Below, piece after piece: positions 32,592 through 43,100 of a stretch of 64,000 bases of DNA (its first letter is position 1; each line of letters opens with the position of its first letter). Below the pieces are notes generated by a model. The model was given only the letters and a program-made list of their open reading frames with translations, was not told the origin of the DNA and did no database searches. Made by a program: the position numbers and the translations under genes. The DNA comes from Nocardia pseudobrasiliensis NBRC 108224 (GTDB taxonomy: Bacteria > Actinomycetota > Actinomycetes > Mycobacteriales > Mycobacteriaceae). The DNA lies in the NCBI RefSeq assembly GCF_001613105.1, contig NZ_BDBS01000023.1:1-64000 (forward strand), in the 5' to 3' direction.

Positions 32592-33464
32592 TCAGTACCG
32601 CCGCGGGCCGCCCGCCATCTGCTCCAGGCGGGCGATGCGGTCGGCCATCGGGGGGTGGGTGGAGAACCAGCGCGCCATGCGGTCGCCGTTGCGGAAGGGG
32701 TTGGCGATCATCAGATGCGACTGTGCGGTCAGCTGCGGCTCGGGCGGCAGCGGGGCGGCCTGGGTGCCGCTCTCCAGTTTGCGCAGGGCCGAGGCCAGGG
32801 CCAGGGGGTCGCCGGTGAGCGCCGCGCCGTCCTGGTCGGCCTGGTACTCGCGCGAGCGGGAGACGGCCAATTTGATCAGGCTCGCGGCGATCGGGCCGAG
32901 CAGCGAAACCAGCAGTACGCCAATGACATTGGGGCCCTCGCCGTCGCGGTTGCCGCCGCCGAACGCACTCGCGAAGAAGGCCAGGTTGGCCAGGCCGGAG
33001 ATCACCGCGGCCAGTGCGCCGGCCACCGAGGAGATCAGGATGTCGCGGTTGTACACATGCGACAGTTCGTGGCCCAGGACCGCGCGTAATTCACGCTCGT
33101 CCAGGATCTGCAGGATGCCACTGGTACAGCACACCGCGGCGTGGCGCGGGCTGCGGCCGGTGGCGAAGGCGTTGGGCGCGTTGGTCGGGCTGATGTATAG
33201 CCTCGGCATCGGCTGCCGCGCGGCCGTCGCCAGCTCGCGCACGATCTTGTAGATGACCGGCGCCTCCAGTTCGGAGACCGGCTGGGCGTGCATGGCCCGC
33301 AGCGCCAACTTGTCGCTGTTGAAATACGCGTAGGCGTTCATGCCCACGGCGATCAGGATCGCGATCAGCAGGATCGTCGGACTCCGGAACATCGCGCCGG
33401 CGAAGACGATCAATGCCGACATCCCGACCATCAATCCGAAGGTCTTCAGTCCATTCGCGTACAT
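32592..33464 (-). CDS. htpX: Membrane zinc metalloprotease HtpX
   Basis: M48-family stress protease degrading misfolded membrane proteins, 290 residues. It has two N-terminal membrane helices (about 8-25 and 28-48), the zinc site HELSH (about 128-132), two further hydrophobic stretches (about 140-165 and 180-195), the downstream Glu ligand in REYQADQDG, and a C-terminal FSTHPPMADRIARLEQM that is typical of HtpX. It marks the right flank of the thiopeptide cluster. Confidence 0.95.
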   Translation of the reverse strand: MYANGLKTFGLMVGMSALIVFAGAMFRSPTILLIAILIAVGMNAYAYFNSDKLALRAMHAQPVSELEAPVIYKIVRELATAARQPMPRLYISPTNAPNAFATGRSPRHAAVCCTSGILQILDERELRAVLGHELSHVYNRDILISSVAGALAAVISGLANLAFFASAFGGGNRDGEGPNVIGVLLVSLLGPIAASLIKLAVSRSREYQADQDGAALTGDPLALASALRKLESGTQAAPLPPEPQLTAQSHLMIANPFRNGDRMARWFSTHPPMADRIARLEQMAGGPRRY

Positions 33465-33687
33465 GACCGCCTCTCCGGGCCTTCAGGCCATACAAGTCAG
33501 TGCCGCGAGACCCGCTCACAGGTCCTACGTCCGAGGGGCACTCACCTTCTGGACGTGCCCGGCGAGTCACCCATGTACTCCTGCAAACGGTCGTCGCGTC
33601 CGCACACTTCTCGGCCACATCTCATTGCTCGTATTACACCAGGTCAACGATAGAAGCCGAGAACGAGTTCCAGGGAGAAATGTGATC

Positions 33688-34710
33688 TCAGCCGACGCGT
33701 TCGATCGTGTAGCGGACCAGTCGCTCCAGGGCCTCGTTGGCGGGACCGGGCGGGAGGGCCGACAGTTCGGCGTGTGCCAGATCGGCGTAGCCCTGGAGCT
33801 TTTCCTTGGCCAGGACCATGCCGCGGGAGCGGGACAGCAGATCCAGGGCCTCGGCCACCTCGTCGTCGGATTGCAGGGGGTTGGCCAGCAGCTTGCGCAG
33901 GCGGTCGCCCTCCGCGCCCTCGTCGCGCAGGGCATACAGGACCGGCAGGGTGTGCACGCCCTCGCGCAGGTCGGTCCCGGGAGTCTTACCGGACTGTTCG
34001 GAGACCGAGGAGATATCGATGATGTCGTCGGAAATCTGGAAGGCCGTGCCGACCGCGTCGCCGAGGCGGGCCAGCCGCTCGATGTGGTCGAGGCCGGCGC
34101 CGGAGAAGGTGCCGCCGAAGCGACCCGCGGCCGCGATCAGCGATCCGGTCTTCTCCCAGACCACCCGCAGATAGTGTTCGACCGGATCCTGAGACTGCTT
34201 GGCCCCCATGGTCTCCCGCATCTGCCCGGTGACCAGTTCGGCGAAGGTCTCGGCGATGACGCGCACCGCGTCCGGCCCCAGCGTGGAGACCAGGCGGGAG
34301 GCGTGCGCGAACAGATAGTCCCCGGCCAGGATGGCGATGCTGTTGCCCCAGCGCGAATTCACACTGGCCGCGCCGCGGCGCATGGACGCCTCGTCCATGA
34401 CGTCGTCGTGGTAGAGCGTGGCCAGGTGGACCAGTTCGACGACCGTGCCCGCGGTGATCAGGTCGGGATCGGTCGGGCGCGGGCCCAGCTGTCCGGTGAG
34501 GATGGTGAACAGCGGCCGGAATCGCTTGCCCCCGGCCTTGGCCAGATGCAGCGCCGCCTCCTGGAGAAACTCCTCCCCATCGGACAGCTCGCTGATCAGC
34601 AATTTCTCGACATCGTCCAGGCCGGCCTGCACCGTCGCCGCGAGCTCGGGGTCGCCCAGGTCCACCCCGGCGACCACGGTGCTCTCATCGCGCACAGCCG
34701 ATGCACTCAT
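33688..34710 (-). CDS. grcC: Polyprenyl diphosphate synthase (menaquinone side chain)
   Basis: Trans-polyprenyl synthase making the isoprenoid tail of menaquinone. I start at ATG 34710 (MSASAVRDEST), which has GGGAG six bases upstream; a GTG at 34740 is possible. The 340-residue protein has both Asp-rich motifs, DDVMDEASMRRG (first) and DDIIDISS (second), and GGKRFRP. It stands head to head with the menaquinone reductase gene and next to htpX, as grcC1 (Rv0562) does in M. tuberculosis. Confidence 0.93.
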   Translation of the reverse strand: MSASAVRDESTVVAGVDLGDPELAATVQAGLDDVEKLLISELSDGEEFLQEAALHLAKAGGKRFRPLFTILTGQLGPRPTDPDLITAGTVVELVHLATLYHDDVMDEASMRRGAASVNSRWGNSIAILAGDYLFAHASRLVSTLGPDAVRVIAETFAELVTGQMRETMGAKQSQDPVEHYLRVVWEKTGSLIAAAGRFGGTFSGAGLDHIERLARLGDAVGTAFQISDDIIDISSVSEQSGKTPGTDLREGVHTLPVLYALRDEGAEGDRLRKLLANPLQSDDEVAEALDLLSRSRGMVLAKEKLQGYADLAHAELSALPPGPANEALERLVRYTIERVG

Positions 34711-34848
34711 CTCGTCTCCCAACGCCGCGTCCGTCCCCACACCGAAGAACCTAGCGTGTCGAGTCCCGAGACCCCATGAACACCGTCACTGTGGGAGGAA
34801 ACAGACACCGGGCGACACTCGTCGGCGAGGGCTGGAAGTATTGATCGC

Positions 34849-36123
34849 ATGGTTGCACCGGATCCCGCGTCCGACCACGGTCGCACTGCCGAATCGCTGC
34901 CCGCCCATGCCGATGTTCTCGTGGTCGGCGCGGGCCCGGCGGGTTCGGCCGCCGCGGCCTGGGCCGCCCGGTCGGGCCGCGATGTCCTGCTGCTCGACGC
35001 CGCGTCCTTCCCGCGCGACAAGACCTGTGGCGACGGACTCACCCCGCGCGCCACGGCCGAGATGGAACATCTCGGTCTGGGTGAGTGGGTGCGCGCCCAC
35101 ACGGTCAATCGCGGATTGCGCATGACCGGATTCGGCCGCGAGGCGCTGCTGCGCTGGCCCGACGGCTCGTTCCCGGCCTACGGAAGCGCGGTCCCCCGGA
35201 CCGAGCTCGACGACAAATTGCGCGAGACGGCGATCAAATGGGGCGCCCACATGGTCGACGCGGCGCGCGTGGTGGATGTGGCCCGCGACGGCGACCGCGT
35301 CACCGGGGTGACCGTGCGCGCCGACGCCGGATCGCGGGAGATCTCCTGTCGCACCCTGATCGTCGCCGACGGGGTGCGCTCCCCGATCGGAAAGCTGTTG
35401 GGTCGCACCTGGCATCGGCAGTACGCCTTCGGCGTCGCGGCCCGGGCCTACATCCGCTCGGCCCGCAGCGACGACGAATGGATCACCTCGCATCTGGAGC
35501 TGCGCGACGCCGAGGGCACCCTGGTCCCCGGTTACGGCTGGGTCTTCCCACTGGGCAACGGTGAGGTCAATATCGGGGTCGGCTCGCTGGCCACCGAACA
35601 GCGGCCCTCGCATATCGCCTTGAAACCGCTGCTGCAGCACTATGTCTCGCTGCGCCGCGGCGAATGGGAATTCGAGGGCGAGGCCCGTGCGGTGGCCTCG
35701 GCGCTGCTGCCCATGGGTGGCGCGGTTTCCGGCGTGAGCGGGCGCAACTGGGCGCTGGTCGGCGATGCGGCAGGCTGTGTGAATCCGCTCAACGGCGAGG
35801 GTATCGACTACGGGCTCGAGGGCGGACATCTGCTGGCCGGACTGCTCGACGAGCCGGATCTGACCACGCTGTGGCCGGATCTGCTGCGCGCCCGCTACGG
35901 CCGGACGTTCTCGGTGGCGCGGCGGATCGCGGCGCTGGCCACCCATCCGCGCATGGTGCCCGCGGGCGGGCCGCCGGTGATGCGCTCGAAGTTCCTGCAG
36001 CACACCGCGGTTCGGGTGATGGGCAATCTGGTCACCGAGGAGGACAGCGATCTGGTGGCCCGCGCGTGGCGCGCCGCGGGCCGGGCCTCGATGCGATTCG
36101 ACGAACTCGCCCCCTTCGCCTGA
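34849..36123 (+). CDS. menJ: Geranylgeranyl reductase family FAD oxidoreductase, MenJ-like
   Basis: FAD enzyme of 424 residues, expected to saturate one isoprenyl unit of menaquinone as MenJ (Rv0561c) does. It has the dinucleotide motif VLVVGAGPAGSAAAAWAARSG (about 25-45), the KTCGDGLTPRA segment characteristic of geranylgeranyl reductases, and WALVGDAAGCVNPLNGEGIDYGLEGG near residue 300 for FAD phosphate binding. Position next to grcC and upstream of menG supports the menaquinone role. The stop overlaps the next start (TGATG). Confidence 0.9.
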   Translation: MVAPDPASDHGRTAESLPAHADVLVVGAGPAGSAAAAWAARSGRDVLLLDAASFPRDKTCGDGLTPRATAEMEHLGLGEWVRAHTVNRGLRMTGFGREALLRWPDGSFPAYGSAVPRTELDDKLRETAIKWGAHMVDAARVVDVARDGDRVTGVTVRADAGSREISCRTLIVADGVRSPIGKLLGRTWHRQYAFGVAARAYIRSARSDDEWITSHLELRDAEGTLVPGYGWVFPLGNGEVNIGVGSLATEQRPSHIALKPLLQHYVSLRRGEWEFEGEARAVASALLPMGGAVSGVSGRNWALVGDAAGCVNPLNGEGIDYGLEGGHLLAGLLDEPDLTTLWPDLLRARYGRTFSVARRIAALATHPRMVPAGGPPVMRSKFLQHTAVRVMGNLVTEEDSDLVARAWRAAGRASMRFDELAPFA

Positions 36124-36539
36124 TGGACGCGCGGTCGGTCCCCGAGGATCTGCTCCCGCATCTGCGGCGGGCGCGGGATCTGGCCGACCGCCACTACGCC
36201 GAACCGCTGGATCTGGACGGACTGGCCGCCGCGGCGGGCGTGTCGAAGTACCACTTCCTGCGCTGTTTCGCCGCGACCTACGGTAAGACGCCCGCGCTGT
36301 ATCTGGCCGAGCGGCGGATCGAACGGGCACAGGATCTGCTGCGCGCGAGCAATGTCACGGTCACCGAGGCGTGCATGCTGGTCGGCTACAGCAGCCTGGG
36401 CTCGTTCAGCCGGAAGTTCACCGAGCTGGTCGGGATGTCGCCGTCGGCGTATCAGGCCAAATTCGCCAGCGACGGCGTGCCGCGCATACCCGGCTGCTAC
36501 GTGTTCATGCACGGTCTGTCGGACCGCCGAACGCCCTGA
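36123..36539 (+). CDS. AraC-family transcriptional regulator (HTH domain only)
   Basis: A 138-residue protein consisting almost only of the AraC double HTH: LDLDGLAAAAGVSKYHFLRCFAATYGKTPALYLAERRIERA and VTEACMLVGYSSLGSFSRKFTELVGMSPSAYQ. There is no effector domain. Its ATG at 36123 overlaps the menJ stop. The next gene, a VOC-fold protein 57 bp downstream, is a common partner of such short AraC proteins and is probably its target. Confidence 0.9.
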   Translation: MDARSVPEDLLPHLRRARDLADRHYAEPLDLDGLAAAAGVSKYHFLRCFAATYGKTPALYLAERRIERAQDLLRASNVTVTEACMLVGYSSLGSFSRKFTELVGMSPSAYQAKFASDGVPRIPGCYVFMHGLSDRRTP

Positions 36540-36596
36540 ACGCGTTCCGCAATTTCGGAGAAGCTCGGCCGCCACCGGCGGTCATACGCTGAGCGC

Positions 36597-37055
36597 ATGA
36601 CGACGATCACCAACGTTTCCCTGGTCACCGTGTATGTGACCGATCAGGACGAGGCCAAGGCCTTCTACACCGATAAGCTCGGCTTCGTCGAGACCTCCGA
36701 TATCACCATGGGCGACAATGGTTTCCGCTGGGTGACCGTCTCGCATCCGAACCACCGCGAGCTCGAGATCACCCTCATGGTGCCGGGGCCGCCGCTGGAC
36801 GACAATCTGGCCGAGGCCATTCGTCGGTCCATGGCCAACGGCACGCACGGCGCGCTGGGCCTGGCCACCGACGACTGCCGCAAGACCTTCGAGGAACTCA
36901 CCGCCAAGGGTGTCGAATTCGTTCAGCCACCGGCCGATCGGCCCTACGGCGTCGAGGCCATCATTCGCGACAACTCCGGGAACTGGCTGGTCATCGTCGA
37001 ACAGCACGCGTACGACGGTGGTGATTTCGGGCCCGGCACCGAGACCCGCGGCTGA
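36597..37055 (+). CDS. VOC family protein (glyoxalase/bleomycin-resistance fold)
   Basis: A 152-residue vicinal-oxygen-chelate protein. It shows the repeat start VSLVTVYVTDQDEAKAFYTDKLGF, the conserved HGALGLATDDC in the second module and RDNSGNWLVIVEQ at the end. Substrate unknown. Pairing with the preceding AraC gene suggests a stress- or substrate-induced unit. Confidence 0.88.
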   Translation: MTTITNVSLVTVYVTDQDEAKAFYTDKLGFVETSDITMGDNGFRWVTVSHPNHRELEITLMVPGPPLDDNLAEAIRRSMANGTHGALGLATDDCRKTFEELTAKGVEFVQPPADRPYGVEAIIRDNSGNWLVIVEQHAYDGGDFGPGTETRG

Positions 37056-37103
37056 GGGGTGTCCCGGCTGAATCGGATTCAGCCGGGACTCGCGTTTTCG
37101 GGA

Positions 37104-37607
37104 CTAGGCGTCGGCCTTGATCAGCCACTCCTCGATGAACTTGCGCTCGCTGTTGACCACTCGGTGCTGCAGCTGTTCGGCCAGCGGCTCAATGGCCCCG
37201 CCCACGATCGGCACCTTCACGGTCACGATGCCGGCCACCTCGATCTCCGAACCCTCGGCGGTGGGGCGCAGCAGGTAGGTGCCCTCCATCTCGGTGCTGA
37301 TGCCCTTGGTGGAGCCGGCGAAGATGCCGCGGGCGGTATCGCCGTCGAGCGGACCCCAGTTGTCGGTGCGCTCGAGGACGAGTTCGCTCTTGAGCACCTT
37401 GCCGACGATCGACGGGATCTTGTCGGCAGCGGCGCGTTCGGTCATGTGGATGCGGATGGTGTCCGGCCCGTCGGGATGCGACAGGTCCAGGGTGGCCGTC
37501 GGGGCTCCGGAGAACCTCGCCCGCCACAGTTCGTCATTGATGATCGCCCGGTGAAGATCTTCGACCGGGACGCGGTAGGGCACGGTGAAGCTGAATTTTC
37601 GGGACAT
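37104..37607 (-). CDS. DUF2505 domain protein
   Basis: A 167-residue protein from the ATG at 37607 (MSRKFSFTVPYRVPVEDLHRA). The pattern of an N-terminal SRPBCC-like strand, VTVKVPIVGGAIEPLAEQL near the C-terminus and length match the actinobacterial DUF2505 family, which resembles a START/SRPBCC lipid- or ligand-binding fold. No catalytic residues are recognisable. It is divergent from the next gene, which starts 40 bp away. Confidence 0.82.
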   Translation of the reverse strand: MSRKFSFTVPYRVPVEDLHRAIINDELWRARFSGAPTATLDLSHPDGPDTIRIHMTERAAADKIPSIVGKVLKSELVLERTDNWGPLDGDTARGIFAGSTKGISTEMEGTYLLRPTAEGSEIEVAGIVTVKVPIVGGAIEPLAEQLQHRVVNSERKFIEEWLIKADA

Positions 37608-37647
37608 GCCCGCACACGCTAGCCGAGCCATGCAATAGCCTTGTGCG

Positions 37648-38127
37648 GTGTCGGAAACCACGCAGTCTGATCACCGGCGCGCGCATCCGATCGATCGGCG
37701 GCCGATTCGCCTGCGGCGCATCCGGATCGGAGTGCTCATCGCCGCCACCGTCGTGAGTGTGCTTGCGGTCCTGCTGGTGCTCGCTGCCTGGCGCGACGAT
37801 CTGCTGATCAGCTCCGACAGGGGTGTGGCCAGCGCCGAAGTGCTCTCGGCCGGGCGACTGCGTTCGGCGGTCATCTTCACCACTCCCGATGGGGTGACCC
37901 GCAATCCGAAGGTCGGCGTGCTGTACCCGACCAAGCTCACCGCCGGCGAGCGCATCAATGTCGAATACAGCCGCAGCGATCCGGACCTGGTGCGGGTGGC
38001 CGGGCGGGACGCGCGGGTCGCGGTGATACCCGCGCTGTCGGTGATCGTCGTGGCGTGGGGGCTGGCCCTACCGGTGCTGTGGCTGGTGGCCCGGCTCCGC
38101 AGGAATGTTCGCCGGAACTTCTCATAG
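37648..38127 (+). CDS. DUF3592-like membrane protein
   Basis: A 159-residue protein with GTG start, two membrane helices (about 25-47 and 124-147) and a small beta-rich loop between them (FTTPDGVTRNPKVGVLYPTKLTAGERINVEYSRSDPDLV), the layout of DUF3592 proteins. It occupies the same place as Rv0556 next to the mannosyltransferase in M. tuberculosis. Function unknown; an envelope role is plausible. Its stop is immediately followed by a GTG of the next frame. Confidence 0.83.
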   Translation: MSETTQSDHRRAHPIDRRPIRLRRIRIGVLIAATVVSVLAVLLVLAAWRDDLLISSDRGVASAEVLSAGRLRSAVIFTTPDGVTRNPKVGVLYPTKLTAGERINVEYSRSDPDLVRVAGRDARVAVIPALSVIVVAWGLALPVLWLVARLRRNVRRNFS

Positions 38128-38178
38128 GTGTCATTTGGGCGTGACGGCGGTGCGGCGCGCGGTGATCACACTCGAACC

Positions 38179-39321
38179 GTGCGTGTAGCGATAGTCGCGG
38201 AATCGTTCCTGCCGAATATGAACGGTGTGGTGAATTCCGTGCTGCAGGTGCTCGACCACCTGGACCGCCACGGTCACGACGCGCTGGTCATCGCGCCGGA
38301 CACCACCCGGGGACTGCCGCCCGCACCGCGTGAGCACGGCCGCTTTCCGGTGGTTCGCGTGCCCGCGGTGATGGTGCCCAAGATCAGTTCGCTGCCGGTC
38401 GGACTGCCGCAGCCGGTGATCACCGCGGCCATCGACGAATTCGATGCCGATGTGGTGCATCTGGCCTCGCCGTTCCTGTTGGGTGCGGGCGGGGTGGCGG
38501 CCGCGCTGCGGCTGGATCTGCCCGCGGTGGCTGTGTATCAGACCGATGTCGCTGGCTTCGCCAAGAGTTATGGCCTGGGGCCGGCCCGCCGCGCCGCCTG
38601 GGCCTGGACCCGGCGCATCCACGTACGCGCCTCGCGCACCCTCGCCCCATCCAGCGCCGCCGCGGAAGATCTTGTGCAGCATGGCATTCCGCGTGTGCAC
38701 CGGTGGGCGCGCGGGGTGGATATCGCCCGCTTCACCCCCTCTGCCCGTCGCCTCGAACTGCGCGCGGCCTGGAACGCCGATCACAAACTCGTCGTCGGAT
38801 TCGTCGGTCGGCTCGCACCGGAGAAGCATGTGGAGCGCCTGGCGGCGCTGGCCCACGATCCGGATGTGCAGCTGGTCGTCGTCGGCGACGGCCCGGAGCG
38901 GGCGCGACTGGCGCAGCTGATGCCGACGGCGATCTTCACCGGCGAGCTCGGCGGCGCGGAATTGGCCGCGGCGTACGCGAGCCTGGATGTCATGGTGCAT
39001 CCCGGTGAGCACGAGACGTTCTGTCAGGGCGTGCAGGAGGCGCTGGCCTCGGGTCTACCGGTCGTCGGCCCGGATGCGGGCGGTCCGCGCGATCTGATCG
39101 CGCACTGCCGCAACGGATATCTGCTACCGGTCGACCGTTTCGCCGAACTACTGCCCAGTGCCGTTGCGGCCCTGCGGGACCCGCAGTCGCGTCTCCGTTT
39201 CGCCACGGCCGCACGCAAATCCGTCCTGCACCGCACCTGGCCCGCCATCTGCACGGAACTGATGGGCCACTACGCCGAGGTGATCGGCGGCGACCGGGTG
39301 AGCGCCTGCCGCACCGCCTAG
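38179..39321 (+). CDS. mgtA: GDP-mannose-dependent alpha-mannosyltransferase (MgtA-like, GT4)
   Basis: GT-B glycosyltransferase of family 4, orthologous by order and sequence to Rv0557, which mannosylates glucuronosyl diacylglycerol for lipomannan-like glycolipids. The N-terminus VRVAIVAESFLPNMNGVVNSV and the sugar-nucleotide site VGFVGRLAPEKHVERL, plus HPGEHETFCQGVQEALASGLPVVGPDAGG with the catalytic-type Glu pair, are clear. I prefer the GTG at 38179 (380 residues) because the family begins there; a GTG at 38128, directly after the preceding stop, would add 17 residues. Confidence 0.88.
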   Translation: MRVAIVAESFLPNMNGVVNSVLQVLDHLDRHGHDALVIAPDTTRGLPPAPREHGRFPVVRVPAVMVPKISSLPVGLPQPVITAAIDEFDADVVHLASPFLLGAGGVAAALRLDLPAVAVYQTDVAGFAKSYGLGPARRAAWAWTRRIHVRASRTLAPSSAAAEDLVQHGIPRVHRWARGVDIARFTPSARRLELRAAWNADHKLVVGFVGRLAPEKHVERLAALAHDPDVQLVVVGDGPERARLAQLMPTAIFTGELGGAELAAAYASLDVMVHPGEHETFCQGVQEALASGLPVVGPDAGGPRDLIAHCRNGYLLPVDRFAELLPSAVAALRDPQSRLRFATAARKSVLHRTWPAICTELMGHYAEVIGGDRVSACRTA

Positions 39322-39370
39322 CGCACCCTGTACGGGCATCCGACGGGCCGGTCGGGTTAGGGTCGCAGGC

Positions 39371-40075
39371 GTGGCGAAGACAGAGTCGTTTCGGGCCTCG
39401 TTGGACAAGCAACCGCACGAGGTCGCGTCGATGTTCGACGGGGTGGCCAAGCGGTACGACCTCACCAATACCGTGATCTCGGCGGGTCAGGATCGATATT
39501 GGCGCTGGGCGACGCGGAAGGCGCTGGCATTGCGGCCCGGGGAGCGGGTGCTCGATCTCGCCGCCGGGACCGGGGTGTCGACCGCGGAGTTCATCAAATC
39601 CGGCGCCTGGTGTGTCGCCACCGACTTCTCTCAGGGCATGCTCGCGGCGGGCCGGTTCCGCGAGGTGCCGATGGTCGCCGGGGACGCCACGGCGCTGCCG
39701 TTCGCCGACGGGGTGTTCGACGCGGTCACCATCTCCTACGGCCTGCGCAATGTGTCCGATCCGGACGCCGGGCTGCGCGAATTGCTGCGCGTCACCAAGC
39801 CCGGCGGCCGGCTGGTGATCGCCGAATTCTCCACGCCGGTCTTCGGCCCGTTCCGGACGCTGTACATGGAGTATCTGATGAAGGCGCTGCCGCGGGTCGC
39901 GCGTTCGGTCAGCTCCAATCCGGATGCCTATGTATATCTGGCCGAGTCGATCCGAGCCTGGCCGAATCAGCCGCAGTTGGCCTTGCGCATTGCCGACGCG
40001 GGCTGGTCGGCGGTGAAATGGCGCAATCTGACCGGGGGGATCGTCGCCCTGCATCGGGCCTACAAGCTGGACTGA
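39371..40075 (+). CDS. menG: Demethylmenaquinone methyltransferase
   Basis: SAM enzyme (UbiE/MenG family, 234 residues) for the last methylation of menaquinone. It shows the family signature VAKRYDLTNTVISAGQDRYWR, motif I VLDLAAGTGVST, and TISYGLRNVSDPDAGLRELLRVTKPGGRLVIAEFS. GTG start at 39371. It corresponds to Rv0558 and is followed by a hairpin terminator. Confidence 0.95.
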   Translation: MAKTESFRASLDKQPHEVASMFDGVAKRYDLTNTVISAGQDRYWRWATRKALALRPGERVLDLAAGTGVSTAEFIKSGAWCVATDFSQGMLAAGRFREVPMVAGDATALPFADGVFDAVTISYGLRNVSDPDAGLRELLRVTKPGGRLVIAEFSTPVFGPFRTLYMEYLMKALPRVARSVSSNPDAYVYLAESIRAWPNQPQLALRIADAGWSAVKWRNLTGGIVALHRAYKLD

Positions 40076-40090
40076 ACGTGATGTCGAACA

Positions 40091-40123
40091 CTCCTCACAG
40101 CCGCTTTTCGGGGCTGTGTGGAG
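40091..40123 (+). terminator. Hairpin downstream of menG
   Basis: CACAGCC (40096-40102) pairs with GGCTGTG (40112-40118) around a CGCTTTTCGG-type loop, and CTCC/GGAG extends the stem after one mismatch. It begins 16 bp after menG. There is no U tract, as is usual for actinobacterial hairpin terminators. Confidence 0.55.
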
Positions 40124-40186
40124 CTTCGTCACCTGGCGATAACCTTCGGTAAATCCGGCGCAATCGCGGGTCGAGATGATCGGCAC

Positions 40187-43100
40187 ATGTCCACCTTCGC
40201 CACCACGTGCTCCTACTGCGGCGTGGGCTGCGGCATCAGCGTGGAAACGCGGCCCGGTGAGAGCGGCGCGCCGGTCATCGCCAAGATCCGCGGCGACAAA
40301 CTGCATCCGGTCAACGCGGGACGGCTGTGCACCAAGGGGGCCACCCACGCCGAGCTCATGGCCGCGCCCGGGCGGATGACCACCGCGTTCCGGCGGCCCG
40401 AACGCGGCCGCCCGCCGCAGCCGGTCGGGGTCGACGAGGCGGTGCGCGAGGCGGCCGATCGGCTGCGCGCGATCCTCGACACCCACGGGCCCGATGCGAT
40501 CGCGCTCTACGTCTCCGGGCAGATGTCGATGGAGGCGCAGTATCTGGCCACCAAACTGGCCAAGGGCTATCTGCGCACCGTGCATATCGAGGCCAATTCG
40601 CGATTGTGTATGGCCAGTGCGGGAACCGGTTACAAACAGTCCCTCGGCGCCGACGGTCCGCCCGGCTCCTACGACGATTTCGACCACGCCGATCTGTTCT
40701 TCGTGATCGGCGCGAATATGGCCGACTGCCATCCGATCCTGTTCCTGCGCATGGCCGATCGGCTCAAAGCGGGCGCACGGCTGATCGTGGTGGATCCGCG
40801 TCGGACCGAAACCGCCACGCGCGCCGATCTTTTCCTGCAGATCCGGCCGGGAACCGATCTGGCCCTGCTGAACGGCCTGCTACATCTGCTGGTCGCCAAT
40901 GGCGATATCGACGCCGATTTCATCGCCGAGCACACCGAGGGCTGGGATGCGATGCCACGGTTCCTGGCCGACTATCCCCCGGACCGGGTGGCCGAGCTCA
41001 CCGGTCTGGCGGCCGACGACATCCGCACGGCCGCACGGTGGATCGGCGAGGCGGGCGAGTGGATGTCGCTGTGGACCATGGGCCTCAACCAATCCACGCA
41101 CGGCACCTGGAATACCAACGCGCTCTGCAATCTGCACCTGGCCACCGGGGCGATCTGCCGACCGGGCAGCGGACCGTTCTCGCTGACCGGGCAGCCGAAT
41201 GCCATGGGCGGCAGGGAAATGGGCTATATGGGCGCGGGGCTGCCGGGCCAGCGCAGCGTGCTCAACGCGGCCGATCGCGCCTTCGTCGAGACGGCGTGGC
41301 GGCTCGAACCCGGAACGATCCGAACAGAATCCGGGCCCGGCACCATCGAGATGTTCCGCGGCCTGGCCGACGGGCGGATCAAGGCGTGCTGGATCATCTG
41401 CTCCAATCCCGTTGCCACGGTGGCCAATCGGAAGACCGTGATCGCGGGGCTGGAGGCGGCCGAACTGGTGGTGGCCCAGGACGTGTACACCGAGACCGCC
41501 ACCAACGCCTACGCCGATCTGCTGCTGCCCGCCGCACTGTGGGCCGAGGCCGAGGCGACCATGGTGAATTCGGAGCGCACGGTCAGCCTGCTGCAGCGCT
41601 CGGTGGATCCGATCGGCGCGGCCCGGCCGGACTGGCTGCTCATCGCGCAGGTGGCCACGGCCATGGGTTTCGACGGTTTCGACTTCGCCTCCAGCGCCGA
41701 GGTTTTCGACGAGATCCGCCGCTTCGCCAATCCGGCCACCGGATACGACCTACGCGGCATGGACTATGAGCGGCTGCGGTCGGGGCCGATGCAGTGGCCG
41801 TGCCCGGATCCGGACCGGCCGCGCAATCCGATCCGCTATCACAACGACGGGATGAGCCAGGCGCTGTTCGTCGACGAGGACGGGCATCGACCCCGGCTGG
41901 CCTTCGCGACGCCGAGCCGCCGCGCGGTGTTCTGGCCGCGCCCGCATATGCCCCCGCGGGAGATGCCCGACGACGACTATCCGTTCACGCTGAACACCGG
42001 TCGGCTGCAACACCAGTGGCACACCATGACCAAGACCGGCCGCGTGCCGAAACTCAACCGGCTCAACGGCGAACCATTCCTCGAGGTGCATCCCGAGGAC
42101 GCCGAGCGGCTCGGGGTGCGTGCGGGCGATCAGCTGGAGCTCGCCTCGCGGCGCGGACGGGCCGTACTCCCGGTGCTGATCAGCGATCGGGTGCGGCCCG
42201 GATGCTGTTTCGCGCCGTTCCACTGGAATGACGAGCAGGGGGAATACTTGACCGTCAATGCCGTCACCAACGACGCGGTCGATCCGGATTCACTGCAGCC
42301 GGAGTTCAAGGCGTGCGCGGTCGCGCTGCGCAAGGTGGCGGCGATGCCGCAGCCGGAACCGGTTGCGCCGCCGGAGGGGACGGCACATCCGCTGGCCACC
42401 GTGCTGGGCCTGGAGACCGCCACCGCGCCGACGCTGAGCGAGTCCGAGCGGATCTATTTCGGCGGCTATCTGACCGCACTGCACTCCCTGCCGGTACAGG
42501 GTCAGCCGGTACTGCCCGAGACCGCGCCGCTGTCGTCGCGAAGTCGTTTGTGGCTCAATGGATTACTGGCGGGTATGTATTCCCGCGACACCACGCCCGA
42601 GGCGGCGGCCGAGATCTCGTCGCCCGCGGTGACCGTGCTGTGGGCCTCGCAGACCGGTACGGCCGAGGAGTTGGCCACGGCGGTGGCCGGGCGGCTCGCC
42701 GAATCCGGATTCGCGCCCCGGCTGCTCGATATGAATTCCTGTGAACTCGCCGAACTCACCGGCGACGCGCTGGTGGTCACGAGCACCTTCGGCGACGGCG
42801 GGCCGCCGGACAATGGGGCGGATTTCTGGGATCGACTGCACGACAGCGCCGTTCGGCTCACCACGCTGCGCTATGCCGTCTTCGCGCTCGGCGATTCCTC
42901 CTACGAGGATTTCTGCGGGCACGGCCGCCGATTGGATCAGCTGCTCGCCGAACGCGGGGCGACGCGACTGCTCGACCGGATCGACAGCGAGCCGGATCAC
43001 GACTCGCTGTCCACGCGGTGGCTCGACGCGGTGATCACCGCGCTCGCGAAGGACGTTGGGGCGCAGGTCGATTCGCCCGCATCGCGACCCTCGGGCGGCG

